Assembly: GCA_028551475.1 (NCBI GenBank)
Contig: CM052358.1
Coordinates: 25,632,853-25,696,852 of the forward strand
DNA: 64,000 nucleotides
Direction: 5' to 3'
From: Casuarina equisetifolia
Lineage: Eukaryota; Streptophyta; Magnoliopsida; Fagales; Casuarinaceae
Made by a program: the position numbers and the translations under genes. The first letter of the stretch is position 1. Each line of letters opens with the position of its first letter. Below, in pieces: positions 22,574-33,240 of the stretch. The notes beneath the pieces are model-generated. The model was not told where the DNA came from, did no database searches, and saw only the letters and a list, made by a program, of their open reading frames with translations.

Positions 22574-25096
22574 AGCTGGTGGTTTGGGAGGCTTGTAAAC
22601 ATCAAACACACCAAGCTTGTTCAATAGATACGTGTGTTGTCGATGACAAAGTGCTTTGGTGAAAATGTCTGCGGGTTGTTCCGTGGTGTTGATCTCATGT
22701 GTCGTGATGACGCCTTCTTGAATTTTGTCCCTTGTAAAATGACAATCCACTTCAATATGCTTGGTTCTCTCATGAACTATTGGATTCGCTGCGAGTTTTA
22801 AAGCTGCATCATTGTCACAAAAGAGTAGGGTAGGACGCCGTATACATACTCCAAGGTCATATAGTAAGCCCCTCAACCAAATAATTTCACAGGTGGTCTT
22901 GGTCATGGCACGATATTCAGATTTGGCAAAAGATAATGATACAGTTGACTGTTTCTTAGTCTTCCAAGACAGAAGGGAATTCCCAAGCTTTATGGCAAAA
23001 CCAGTTGTCGATCGTCGGCTCATGGGACACGTGGCATAATTAGTGTCACAATACCCCTTCATTTCCATGTCGCAATCTCTAGAGAGGAGCAATCCAAGAC
23101 CTGGGCATCCCTTCAGATATTTTACAACCTTTAGAGCCGCATTCATATGAGACTGTTTCGGGGCATGCACAAATTGACTAAGAATGTAAACGGCATAACA
23201 AATATCTGGTCTCGTCATAGTAAGGTAGATAAATTTTCCAACTAAACGTTGATACTTAAAAGGATCTTTGAGTGGTTGATCTTGTTCTGAGGACGACATT
23301 CCCACATCGAATTCTGGTGTAGTGAGACTCAAGTTCTATTCAAAAGGAATGATAGCAGGCTTGCAACCAGATAATCCGACCTTAGAAATAATTTTCAGGA
23401 CAAATTTACGTTGACTTAGGCAGATGCCTTTGTCCGACCGAGCAATCTCGATACCCAGGTAGTATTTGGGGGGCCCTAAGTCCTTGATGTGGAAGGTAGA
23501 GTGGAGGTAGGACTTGAACCGGGCAATGGCGGAAGCATCGCTGCCCATAATCAAGATATCATCTACATATATGAGTAAATATATAGAGGAAGTACCTTGG
23601 TGCCATGTAAAAAGGGCATAGTCATGGCGAGATTGGCGAAACTTGGCTGAGAGAAGGGCTGATGTAAATTTAGCATAACATTGCCAAGAAGCTTGCTTGA
23701 GACCATAGAGGGACTTTCGGAGACGACAAACCCGAGACTCCCCCTGTCTGCGAAGGCCCGGAGGGAGATCCATATAGATTTCTTCATCTAAATCACCATG
23801 GAGAAAGACATTATTAACATCCATCTGATGCAAAGGCCAATCATGGAAAGCAGCAACGGCGAGGAAAGAACGAACAGTGCCTGCCTTGGCGACATGTGAG
23901 AAAGTGTCTTGATAGTCAAAACCTTCTTTCTAGGTGTATCCTTTGGCAACAAGACGAGCTTTATAATGCTCAACAGAACCATCAGCTCGATGCTTGATCT
24001 TGTAGACCCACTTGCAGCCAATAGGACGCCGATGAGCAGGGCGAGGAACAACATCCCAAGTGTGATTATCGGCAAGGGCATGGAGCTCAGCTTCCATGGC
24101 CTGTTGCCAACGGGGATCAATGGAGGCCTCCTGGTAACAAGAAGGTTCGGTGGCAGCAGAAATCCGACTGATGCAGCAAAAATGATCTGGAGATAGACGA
24201 GCAAAGCTGACATAGGAGGTGATGGGATAATGAGACCCAATGTGCTCAACGTTGGAACAAAGGTAGTCCTTGGTCCAAGTAGGAGGTCGAGTGGCACGAC
24301 CAGAACGCCGAGGAGGAGGAGCCGAGGCCGAAGCAGGAGGTGGGACATAAGGGACAATGGCCAGTGAGTCGTCAGGGGAGACCAAAGAGTCAGGTTGGTC
24401 AGGGGAAGCCGGTAATGGAGAAGGCGGTGCAGAGGGAGGCACTGGGGTGGATCCCACAGATATAGTGGGTGAAGGAGGAGCTAGAGGCACTAGAGGCGCA
24501 ATAAGGACCACAGGTGGTGGTGATGGAGCCGAATCATCAGGTAGAAATGGTCGAGAACCCGAGGGGGGCACAATGTCAGCCGCCGGTGAAGGCACATCCT
24601 GAAAAGGGAATACATCTTCATGGAAGACAACATCACGGCCGATAAAAAAGGTACCTGTAGCTTGATCATAAAGACGATAGCCTTTTTGAAGGGAAGGATA
24701 ACCCATGAAGATGCAACGGGTGGCACGAGGAGCTAGCTTGTCACGATGTCCCACAGTAGTTGTAAAACACAAGTAACCAAAAACGCAGAGGTGACCAATA
24801 TCGGGGTGCTTTCCAAATAGTAGCTCAAAAGGTGTCTTCCCATGAAGGACCCGAGTAGGCATCCGATTGATCAAGTAAGCAGCAGTAACCACACAATCGC
24901 CCCAAAAATTTTCAGGAATAGAGGCTTGGAATTTTAGGGCTCTGGCAACCTCGAGAAGATGACGGTGCTTGCGTTCTACAAAATCATTTTGTTGAGGAGT
25001 GTATGGGCAAGAACTTTCATGGAGGATGCCATGATCAGAAAAAAAAGGAGGAACAAGTATGATTAAAAAAGTCACGGGCATTATCGGTGTGAACAT
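22571..25096 (-). pseudogene. Copia element 1 pol: integrase end, reverse transcriptase, RNase H
   Basis: One frame (25096 down to 22571) with only nonsense interruptions at about 23930 and 23336. The integrase part keeps E in NDFVERKHRH and the GYPSLQKGYRLYD motif. Reverse transcriptase: WVYKIKHRADGSVEHYKARL, MDVNNVFLHGDL, SLYGLKQA and an intact catalytic YVDD (LLIYVDDILIMG). RNase H: YCDTNYA, SRRSTTGFAI, FCDNDAALKLAANPIVHER, ending just before the polypurine tract. Both stops sit where related elements have Gln (CAG to TAG). The active sites look sound but the frame is not. Confidence 0.9.
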
Positions 25097-25904
25097 GTTG
25101 GATAGAGGTGTGAAACTGAGTACAAATAAGGGTAAAGAAACAAGTGAGGTGAGAGAGAACTTGGGTTTTTGATTGCATTAAGAAGACCCAAGTACCACGA
25201 AAAAGATCATCAACAATAGTGAGGAAGAAACGAGATCCATCACGATGTAGGGTGTGATAAGGTCCCCAAATGTCGATATGGAGGAGGGAGAAAACAGAAG
25301 GAGCGCGAGAAGAGCTAGTAGGGAAAGAGGGGCGAGGTTGTTTTGCCAAGGGACAAATCGGACATTTTGGGTGAGGGTAAGAAGCACTATGGCCCAAACG
25401 TTGGTGAGAAAGTAAAATATTATTACTGAAATGAGAATTACAAAAGGAGCCCGTAGTGGGTGAAATACATGAATTGAAATTTGCAGGAATGGAAATTCAA
25501 AAATAAAGGCCTTGTTGAGCATTACCCAAGCCCATCAGTTTGCCAGTCGAACGGGCCTGAAAGAAACAAAAATTAGAGTCCAAAATGGCTCAACAATGAT
25601 TATTTTCACAAGCTTTAGAAATAGATATGAGATTAAATTGGAACTCAGGAACATAAAGAACATTTTTGAGAGTAAATTGAGGGCTAAGTTGGACATCACC
25701 AATTTTGGTGATGGAAGTAACGTTTCTAGTGGAGAAACGTACGGTCATGGAAGATTGGGTAGTGTGAATTTTGGAAAAAAAATTTTGATCGCAAATAATG
25801 TGGTCACTGGCACCTGAATCAATAAGCCAATCAGAGGGTAAGATAGAGCTCATAAAACAAAAGGAAGTACCTCCAAAGCTAGCAATCTTGTCAGGTTGAC
25901 CCAT
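25035..25904 (-). pseudogene. Copia element 1 protease and integrase N-terminus
   Basis: Two stretches in one frame (25904-25590 and 25397-25035), separated by at least two stops. The protease has WLIDSGASDHI and the usual VLYVPEFQFNLISISK. The integrase zinc region is HQRLGHS...CPICPLAKQ, followed by the first catalytic Asp in LLHIDIWGP and the second in HVHTDNARDF. A one-base shift in a run of T/A near 25040-25060 changes frame before the rest of integrase. Confidence 0.85.
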
Positions 25905-26042
25905 CTGATTGAAGGCCTGGATGATGTGTTAAAGTTGGGCTTCACTAAGAGGTGGATTGGGCTTATCCTGAGAAGAAACAAAATTAGTCAAAATATTATT
26001 GTTTTCTTTGGAGGCAAATTCCCCAAGCCTGTCATGTAATTT

Positions 26043-27584
26043 TCAACATGTGGCCTTCGTGTGGTTGGTCCGCTTGCAGTGCTCACAAAAAAGCTGATTG
26101 GGCCGAGCCCATGAAGAAATTGGGCCGTTGAAGCCGTAATTGGGCCCATTGGGTCGGCGAGAACGCGACCCATTTAAGCTGCGCGGCCCGGCGGATCCTC
26201 TATGGACAAGTGCACCGAAGCTCTGCTGAGAGGCGTCGATCTGTGAAGCTGGGATCGGATAAAGACCGTCGAATGGAGGCACGTCTGAGATGAGAGATGG
26301 ACCGTCCGATCTAGGGTAATGAGGAGAGCCGTCCAATCCAGGAGGGAGTGAAGCGTCGCCCTCAAAAAAACCTAAAGACCGCATATGTGCCGCAGAGCCG
26401 ACGCCACCGCGGTCTCCAAGCCCGCCGCCGCCGCCACCACCAGCAAGAGCCTTCTGAGCAGGAGTGGCCCGAGTGGCCAAAATAACCGAGTCTCCGACAC
26501 GGAGATATTCGGCGGAGGCGAGACAGTGGTTTTCCTCTTGGACGGCAAGGAAAAGGAGGCGGCGCAAGGACGGGGGTGGATCCATGGCTAGAATCTAGGA
26601 GCGGAAGGAGGAGAACGACTCGTTTAAGAGGAGGAGAAAACGAGTGAGGCGTTGCTCCTCCTTCAGCCGGTGAAATTGGCGGAGAGTGGCATCGGGGCCG
26701 TTGAGCGGTTCAACTGTGTGGTCGTATTTATGGCAGAGGGCCATGAAACGGTTGAAGATGACGGCCACAGAGAGGGTTCCTTGCTTCAATTCGGTGAGTT
26801 TTTGCTCGATTTGGAAGAGGCGAACACGATCGGGGCGGCCATAGAGTTCGCGGAGAGCGTCCCAGAGAACTTTCGGGGCGTCGGTGGGCGGAAGGGCGGC
26901 GGCGACCTCCGGGGTGAGAGTGTTCCCAATCCAGGTACAAACCAATTGGGAACACTTGCGCCATTGCCGCGTAAGGCGTTCGGTGGCGGGAGCCAGGATA
27001 GCGCCGTCGAGAAACCCGTCTTTGTCTTTGGTGACAAGGGCGTGGCGGAGCTCGCGGGACCAAACGGTGAAGGTATCGGCGCTGGTGAGAAGCTGGGTGA
27101 TATGCCGCAACTCAGGGCCGTCAAAGGCGGCGGTGTAGAGAGGATCGTCGGGTTCCAGGCGGCCAGCGACGGAATAGGGCAAAAAAATTAGGGGTGAATT
27201 CGGGTAAGGATTGGACCTGAATCCGGAATATGGGTATGGGTAAGGGTCCGAACTCAAACCCAAGGACCCAGAGATGGGTGATCCGCTCACGGGAGGTTGG
27301 GTCGGGGCAGAGGTGTGGGGCGGGCCGGGGAGGGGAGAGGAGAGGGGGGCCAGAGAAGAGGGAGTTGGGCCGAGAGGTAGGGCCTGGGAGAGGGCAGGAC
27401 GTGGCTGGCCAGGGAGAGAATATGGGGCCCAAGAGAGAGGAGGTCCAGAGGGAGGTAATGGGGAAAAAGAATCAAGGACCCCAGAAGAGAGGGCAGGGCC
27501 AGGGAGGGTAGGAGATGGAGGGGAGGTGGAGGAAGGCGAGACATCCTCGATGATGGGAGCATCGGGGTCAACCGGAGAGGACAT
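26043..27584 (-). pseudogene. Copia element 1 gag
   Basis: The gag start is the ATG at 27584 (MSSPVDPDAP), 70 bp inside the right LTR. A proline-rich N-terminus is followed by the capsid-like region (TFTVWSRELRHALVTKDKDG, VLWDALRELYGRPDRVRLFQ). A TAG at 26595 interrupts the frame, which continues MDPPPSLRRLLF to a CCHC knuckle (CEHCKRTNHTKATC) and then a TGA at 26043 where a Trp is expected (CWKLH). It packages the element RNA in functional relatives. Confidence 0.88.
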
Positions 27585-27641
27585 GATCACAAAGGAGAGG
27601 AGAAAAAAGTGCGGAAACGTGAATGAAGAAAAAAAACTAGG

Positions 27642-27653
27642 CTCGTGATACCA
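27642..27653 (-). other. Primer binding site of copia element 1
   Basis: Immediately after the 5' LTR end (...TTGTGACA) the minus strand reads tggtatcacgag. The first eight bases match the initiator-Met tRNA site used by most copia elements. Confidence 0.85.
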
Positions 27654-27906
27654 TGTCACAAGAGAGAAAAAAGGCATAGATTTGTGGGAAAGGCTTGTAT
27701 TGCTTTCACTTGTGTAAAAAACTGTACATATGAAGGTCTTTATATAATGTAAGGAGCAAACTAAAAAAGGAAACAATATACAAATACAAGGAAGAAAATA
27801 ATCTCCTATATACAATAATAGTTTCCTAAACAGATAAAATTATAAGGAAAGAATAACGTAGCAATTCTAGGAAATAATTCTCAAATATGCTAATGTATCT
27901 CCAACA
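27654..27906 (-). repeat. 5' LTR of copia element 1
   Basis: 253 bp copy of 22312-22563. In element orientation it drives transcription leftwards. Followed on the right by the GAACA duplication and then TNL exon sequence. Confidence 0.95.
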
Positions 27907-27911
27907 GAACA
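27907..27911. repeat. Target-site duplication, right (GAACA)
   Basis: Second copy of the 5 bp host duplication made when element 1 inserted. Confidence 0.95.
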
Positions 27912-28371
27912 GATTCCTGAGATTGCTACTCAATCACAACCTAATGAAGAGAGTCCAGTTTCCGTCGTTGTTCATGTACCTAAAGTGGCTGATGTTGGGT
28001 CATCATATGGAGTTTGGGTATCCATGGAGATTCCATATTCCATAAGAAGGCCGAAAGAAGAGAAAATAAGTTTTTCAAATGTCTCGGGAGACTCAGAACA
28101 AGTGGAAAGTTCCATAGGAAAACCAAAATGCAAGAAAAGGAAGGTTTCAGATTCGTCAGAAGAATCTGAACCTGTTAAAAGAAGGAGTTTGGTGGCTTCA
28201 GTTACAGCAAGTAACAAGAAAGTGAAGTTGAAGGAATGTAGGGGGCGCGTCTTCCGTGGGAGAGATGGCAAATGCGAAGTTACTAGAGAAATTTCTCCAC
28301 CTGGTTTAGATTTAAAGTACCTTTATCATGATTCCTTTACATCTATGCGCGTTCGAGGGGCCATAAATTAA
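27912..28371 (+). pseudogene. TNL exon 4, part beyond the copia insertion
   Basis: Directly after the second GAACA the receptor frame resumes in phase (IPEIATQSQPNEESP) and runs to a TAA at 28369-28371. It contains VVVHVPKVADVGSSYG, then a lysine-rich segment (KPKCKKRKV, SEPVKRRS) and a short basic tail. The clusters look like a bipartite nuclear localisation signal, as known for some TNLs. Because of the insertion this part would not be translated with the receptor. Confidence 0.75.
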
Positions 28372-29090
28372 ATGAATTGCTGTAGAATCGGGGTTTAATG
28401 GGAAGAATCAATGCAGTAGTACAGATTTTGCTGTGGGCTACTGCTCAATCTTTACACACCAGCAGATGAGGTAAAATTTACACAAAAACTTTAGAAATGT
28501 TATCTCGACTTCCTTTCTCTTTCTTTTTTACAATCATTACTATTTTACTAATAGGAAAATACTGGAGGACATAACATTTCCCTGATTACTTTATGGTGCC
28601 CATGGGCGATTTAACCATCCTTACATAACTTTTTTCTGGGAGCCTTCAGTCGCACGACATATCAAAGTGAGCTTGATATAATTTTGTTTTTTCTTTGTAA
28701 TTTGGTTGTTTTTTATTTAACAAAAACTTGTTCCATTTGTTGGGTTTTTTTTTCCTTGCCAATATTTGACAGTTAAATTCATGGTTGGAAGCGATTTTAT
28801 TGAAGTATCTTTTCCTTATCGGTATGTTTAATCTTATATTTTTGTTTTTCTGAAAGTTATAATATAGTTCAATTCATACAAATCTTTTCAGTTATCTTTT
28901 GTTCTTGAATGTTGAATAGCTTTTATTTTCTTTTTGATAACTAATTAATGTTAAATATTTATCTAAAATTATAGATAATGTTAGGAGAAAACATACAAGT
29001 ATATATTCCATAGTTAAATGGCTTTTTGGTGTCAATAGAGTTAGTTTCCTAATGTTTATCATTATCTTTCAATTTTTGTAGTTGCTAAAT
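28372..29090. other. 3' flank of the TNL gene
   Basis: T-rich sequence downstream of the TNL stop. I see no further coding exon. Probable 3' untranslated region and terminator lie here but cannot be pinpointed. Confidence 0.4.
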
Positions 29091-29800
29091 GTGATGTCCT
29101 AACAAAAAATTTTATATGATATTTTATTGAGTATGTTTTACTTGATAATCCTTGTTATTAATGAAACATTGATTAGTTGGACAAAACTATAGGAATTTTG
29201 TAACACAATGCTAATTCTTGTCATAGATATATTGTGTATAATTTTTTTAAAAAAAGATTAATTGATTTAAAAAACAATCTCTTTAAGAATTGCTCTAGAA
29301 TTCTTGAAAATTTATGATACAATATTTGTATCAAAATTTTGGTTTGTGAATTGGAATTCGATGAATATTGTGGAACAATTGCGTTGGTGTTTTGTGTCCC
29401 TAAATTGCCTTCCATTAAGCTAAATAAAGTTGGGTGTAGAGTTGGGGTGTATACACCACCAACATTGTTAGATAAATGTTGACCATTTATATGGAAGTGA
29501 AGGATTATTTAATGCCCCACATCTTTGTACTAAAGCAAAGGCTAATCAACAATGCAAGTGTACAAGTTAGGGTTGGACACCTGTCATAAGGACATCAAAT
29601 AGGTTGCTCTTTCTATTTTCATGTTAATAAATAAAATTACTTATTTGGCTTAGCACTTGCATTTAAGCAGTTATGTTGGATATTAAAATTTATGCTTACT
29701 TACATAAATGCATTTTTCACCATTTTTTTAGTTATTTTCTTTAATAAAGTTCAGATTTGTTTTTATTTTTAATAGACAATAATATTAAAATTTTGTTTGA
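29090..29800. repeat. Segmental duplication, copy C
   Basis: This stretch matches about 33690-34400 (copy B), through 'gattagttgga', 'gtgaattggaa', 'tgaatattgtg', 'caatgcaagtgtacaagttagg', 'gcacttgcatttaagcagtt' and 'ttttttagttattttc'. Copy A shares only its first 200 bp. Copy C lacks the defensin-like gene. Its position just downstream of the TNL suggests that copies A and B were once flanks of TNL genes too. Confidence 0.7.
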
Positions 29801-29935
29801 TTATGTAAAGCAAAGTAACGACCGGGGAATTCAGCCATTCAAGCAGCACGGCGACGTTGCACATAAAAGCAAATGTGAAGTTGCTGAAAATTGTGTTATT
29901 CGGTTTCGAGTGAGGGTGATCTCCTTCAGATTTCC

Positions 29936-30015
29936 TGCCTGTAAAACCAACTGGCCCAAAGACCTCTAGCAGTCCAGACGTAGATGCAGAACAGCTTTCG
30001 TCTTCTTCTAGCTAA
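29936..30015 (+). CDS. Possible short terminal exon, unrecognised
   Basis: After a possible acceptor (ctccttcag, ending about 29929) one frame reads FLPVKPTGPKTSSSPDVDAE and then a serine run to a TAA at about 30014. The sequence is less AT-rich than its surroundings. No family is recognised, and the upstream open frame (29757-29969) does not join to it. It may be a fragment of a lost gene. Confidence 0.2.
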
Positions 30016-32063
30016 ACCCAGAGGACCTGTGCTTTACATCAGTTCAGCCATCGCCAGCACGGATATTCCTCCACCAAGACAATCCAGTCAGCCGACAGCC
30101 GACAGCAGGACAGAGCATGTGCAAATACAGAAATTAGATTTTAGTAATATGACCATGTGAAGGAATTTAAGGAAAAGCAAAATACACTATCCAACGGTGA
30201 AAAGGAATTGGCAGAGACAGTCTAATCCATTACGATCAACTACATAGTGATCAGGAGTATACATTTCGCAGTAATTCAGTGTAGAAGCAACCGTTAAGAC
30301 AAATCCATTTAATTGAAGAACAATCACAGTCAATGATTTTCCGATACTTTCTATAATCCAATAAAACAGAATTGAGCATATCTTTCCGCACTTAATTCAC
30401 AAATCAAGACTTTGTTGACAAACCATGAATAGTTTTCAACTTGGAAGCAAGTCAAAAACTTCACGCGGCCTTTGAAAGCATACGCAATTTGGAAAGATAC
30501 AATGAAAATGACTACAAAAGTTTCTCCATTCGTAAATAAGCAAACATAAAGATCATTAAGGATTGATTACTCACTACGAGTGAAAATTGAAGGCAACAGC
30601 ACTTCTCACTAACTTGCGAATCCTTGTTAACATCGGGATGGGACTGCAATCAAAACATAAAAATGCAAAAGTGGCTCAATTTTTGCCTCTCTAAAAGAGA
30701 ACCACAGGATCGCGATGCTAAAAAGAAAGAAGCTCACGTAGAACACAGAAGAAAAATATTTTGAGCGGAAGTCAGAAAACATGGACATAAATAGCGACAC
30801 AAAGACCAGGGGATCCCTCTGCATATTCCCCTGAAAACCCGCATGTACCATATTCTCCTCCCCTCTGTCACTTGTAATCAGTTTCAGTTTATGCCATTAT
30901 CTTTCCATTGATAGATAACCTATGTATTGGACCCAAGGAGTCTCTTCATATCATTCCAGTTTGTACCAAGTACAGAGCATTATCAGCAACACTTATTCTC
31001 TCTCCTTTCTCTCGTGTTTTATTTGGTATTAGAGATGTGCTCTGTTTTTCAAATATATGTTAACGATGTGTCCCTATGATCATGACATGAATGTAATGAT
31101 TCTATGTATTTTTCTTTTATTAAGTGGTTATAATAACTTACCGGATCTAATTAGGTAATATGGATTGGTGGATTTCTCATAGTAGGTGTTGCTACACATG
31201 CAACCATTCTTATGCTAAGATTAGTTAATTATAACAACTTAATATAATTGTTAGATTAAGTAGTTAATTTGTTATAACAACTTTGAGGGAATGAAAATTA
31301 ATTAATTAAGTTGTTATAATAGTTTTGAATCAATTGGATTTAAAAAAAAATTATTTTTCATAAACTGCATTGAAGGCATCATTTTGAGAAAAGTAAAATG
31401 AGTAATAAATTACAAAAAGAGTAATGGAAGGTCTGTAGGAAGTACCGTAAGCAGTTGTTTATTTGATTATTAATCAATTTATAGAAAACAAAAATGAAAG
31501 AATTATTAACGATCTATAAGACCCTCCTACGAATGTGCATATCCGTATAGATATCAAATCTATCCTCGAGTTTGTATCACAATACAATTATTCTAATCTA
31601 AAGAAAATAGAAAGGATTTGAATGAAAGCATGGGTAAAAGAACCTACTTTGGAATGATCTAGACTCAGGAAGGCAAAAGAACCTACTTTGGAATGATCTA
31701 GATTCAGGCAGGCCATCACTTTTGGTAGAACAAGTCGTCGGCAGTGTCACAAGGAAGCGCAGTATAAAAGCTGAACTAAGGAATGTTTTTTGTAACGTGT
31801 TGTATCTTCAAGTTTGTTGCTTTTGTAGCTTTGTAAGGTTGCTTGTGTAAGCCTTGTTACGTGTAAGCCTTTATATGCTATTTCAATAGAAGCAACTCAA
31901 GAATCACAGGGTTCAATCCGCTCGTGTCTTCTTTCACCCACGTTCTAGCAAAACCAAAAACCATCACTATATGTTGGAGGAAAGAAAGGGAGGGGGAAAA
32001 AAAAGAAAAGAAAAATGAGAGAGAAGTGCCGACTTCATTTGTTTCCCAAGGGGAATCTAGGTT
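30016..32063. other. Intergenic, with a short direct repeat and an LTR-like fragment
   Basis: No gene is recognised. Two copies of a 40 bp unit (aagaacctactttggaatga...) stand in tandem at about 31637-31714. From about 31720 to 31975 the sequence looks like the 3' part of a copia LTR: a TATA-type box (agtataaaag, 31761), repeated 'tgtaagcc' words, 'tatttcaatagaagcaac' and an end '...aaaccaaaaaccatcac'. No primer site follows it, so it could be a broken solo LTR. Confidence 0.35.
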
Positions 32064-32815
32064 TCTAATGTAAGAGACAATATGTTGGAGTAAAAATTAT
32101 CTAGTGAAGATGTCCTTTATTTTTGAAATGTACAGATGAGTTACAATTTCCTCAACTATAAGTTGTAAGTTGTTGGTACAACAACGCATCCTACTAAGAT
32201 AATTGTCAAATATCTGATAACTTCATTAGCTATCACTACCATTTGAAAATAATGTGTCCAATGTATTTGTCACTGACCAGAGTATGATATTGTCAAAACA
32301 TCATTAAAGGTAAAAAGAAAGCTGATAGAAAAGCATATGGCAAACCTTAAGATATGATCTAGCAATATTGACAAAAGTAATGAAAAACAAATTATAGATA
32401 ATTTTCTCTCTAATTTGTGATGCGTAGAAGATAATAGTGAACTCTTTGTTACATCACGAGTAATTTTGATATTTTATAACCCATTCAATTGCAATACATT
32501 ATTTAAAAAATACGTTAGCTAATTCTGACTTAAAGATTAATCGTAATGTTCTCAAGTTGTAGGGTTACTTGAAAATGAAATGTTACCCTAAAAGATTGAA
32601 GTATGACTTAAATATTTCTGCCCAATAGTGAGAAAACTTTCAAAGTTCATGATGTTCTCGGTATAGAGAGCCGCCATTCCTATTCATACTACCAACAATT
32701 CCCAAGACCTGGCAATTGCACTACCATAATACTCTCACAATAATTGCACTACCATAATATTCTCACAATAAGCAAACCACGGCGTGCATCTCTGTGGTCT
32801 GCAGCAGACTCAATC

Positions 32816-33202
32816 TTAGCAGAAATCATACACATAGCAGTAGCATTTGCTTGTCCAAAACCCGAGACACTTTCCGCGTTGTGCTTCCTCTCCCCTACAT
32901 CGCTTGTCGCAGTGCACCGATGATACGCATCTCTTATGCCATGTTTTGCTTAGAACGCGGACAAGGCATTCTCTCGCGTTAACTGTCGCAAAAACATGTA
33001 AAGAAATTAAAAATAGAATGCACATAGAGATTCAACTTGCTTGACTTGAAATGGGTCGACTCTGTGACAGGATCATGCAAAATTAAACTGCAAAAGATGG
33101 CTATGTATAGAGCTGCTAACCCATGTCGATATGCAGGATGAAGGTGATGAACACGGCAAAGAAATAAACCTTCAATGGAGATTTAGTCATTCTTGTGCTC
33201 AT
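32816..33202 (-). CDS. Defensin-like secreted cysteine-rich peptide
   Basis: Two exons on the minus strand: 33202-33121 and 32982-32816, with a 138 bp phase-1 intron (GT at 33120, AG ending 32983). The product is 82 residues: a hydrophobic signal peptide (MSTRMTKSPLKVYFFAV..., about 27 residues) and a mature domain beginning about VNAREC. Eight cysteines are present; the core has C-x5-C-x3-C and C-x1-C, the cysteine-stabilised alpha-beta signature, plus the gamma-core GKCLGFWTSKC, and the Glu typical before it. An intron in the signal-peptide region is usual for plant defensins. Spacing is unusual: 12 residues between the first two cysteines and 5 before the last (10 and 3 are common). Such peptides are secreted and often antifungal; the target here is unknown. 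A second reading starting at 33025 inside the intron is less likely. A TATA box lies at 33232-33240. Confidence 0.78.
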
Positions 33203-33231
33203 CCATGCGAAATTAGTAAGGCAAGTATGAG

Positions 33232-33240
33232 TATTTATAG
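33232..33240 (-). promoter_or_regulatory. TATA box of the defensin-like gene
   Basis: Minus strand reads CTATAAATA, 30 bp upstream of the ATG at 33202. The leader would be very short, or the true start lies a few bases away. The dead copy has CCATAAATA at the matching place (12344-12352). Confidence 0.55.

Larger units (their letters stand above)
22312..27906 (-). mobile_element. Ty1/copia retrotransposon (element 1) inserted in the TNL last exon
   Basis: A complete but inactive element of 5595 bp in minus orientation. It has two LTRs (22312-22563 and 27654-27906), an initiator-Met primer site after the right LTR, one gag-pol frame, and a purine-rich tract beside the left LTR. A perfect 5 bp duplication GAACA flanks it (22307-22311 and 27907-27911). 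The LTRs differ by about seven substitutions and one indel in 252 bp (about 3%), so the insertion is fairly young. Gag-pol is broken by at least six in-frame stops and one frameshift. Copia order (integrase before reverse transcriptase) is clear. Confidence 0.96.
18616..28371 (+). pseudogene. TIR-NB-ARC-LRR immune receptor gene, disrupted
   Basis: Four exons are supported by GT-AG junctions: 18616-19186 (TIR), 19322-20421 (NB-ARC), 20501-20872 (first LRRs) and 20963-28371 (LRRs, post-LRR C-JID domain, basic tail), the last one split by a copia element at 22312-27906. The intact product would be a cytoplasmic or nuclear receptor that senses pathogen effectors and triggers cell death. Visible motifs: TIR (VFLSFRG, FYHVDP), P-loop GICGISGIGKS (19482-19514), kinase-2 FIVLDDVW, GSRIIITS, GLP at about 19988, MHD at 20314-20322, at least ten LRRs, and a basic C-terminus (KPKCKKRKV) resembling a nuclear localisation signal. 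Lesions: a frame change between the ATG and the TIR (near 18633), one residue missing in the FRGxDTR motif, an extra A near 19716 that shifts the NB-ARC frame, and the transposon. The 3' exon part is still in frame across the insertion once one copy of the 5 bp duplication is discounted. Confidence 0.88.

Noticed and set aside
24357..24602. Glycine/glutamate-rich plus-strand frame
   Set aside because: Antisense of the proline/serine-rich spacer of copia element 1 pol.
26652..27648. Several plus-strand open frames of 80-180 codons
   Set aside because: All are shadows of the copia element 1 gag on the other strand, in GC-rich sequence.
32794..33044. Plus-strand frames over the defensin-like gene (and at 11904-12157)
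   Set aside because: The minus-strand reading has a signal peptide, splice sites and eight cysteines; the plus-strand frames have none of these.
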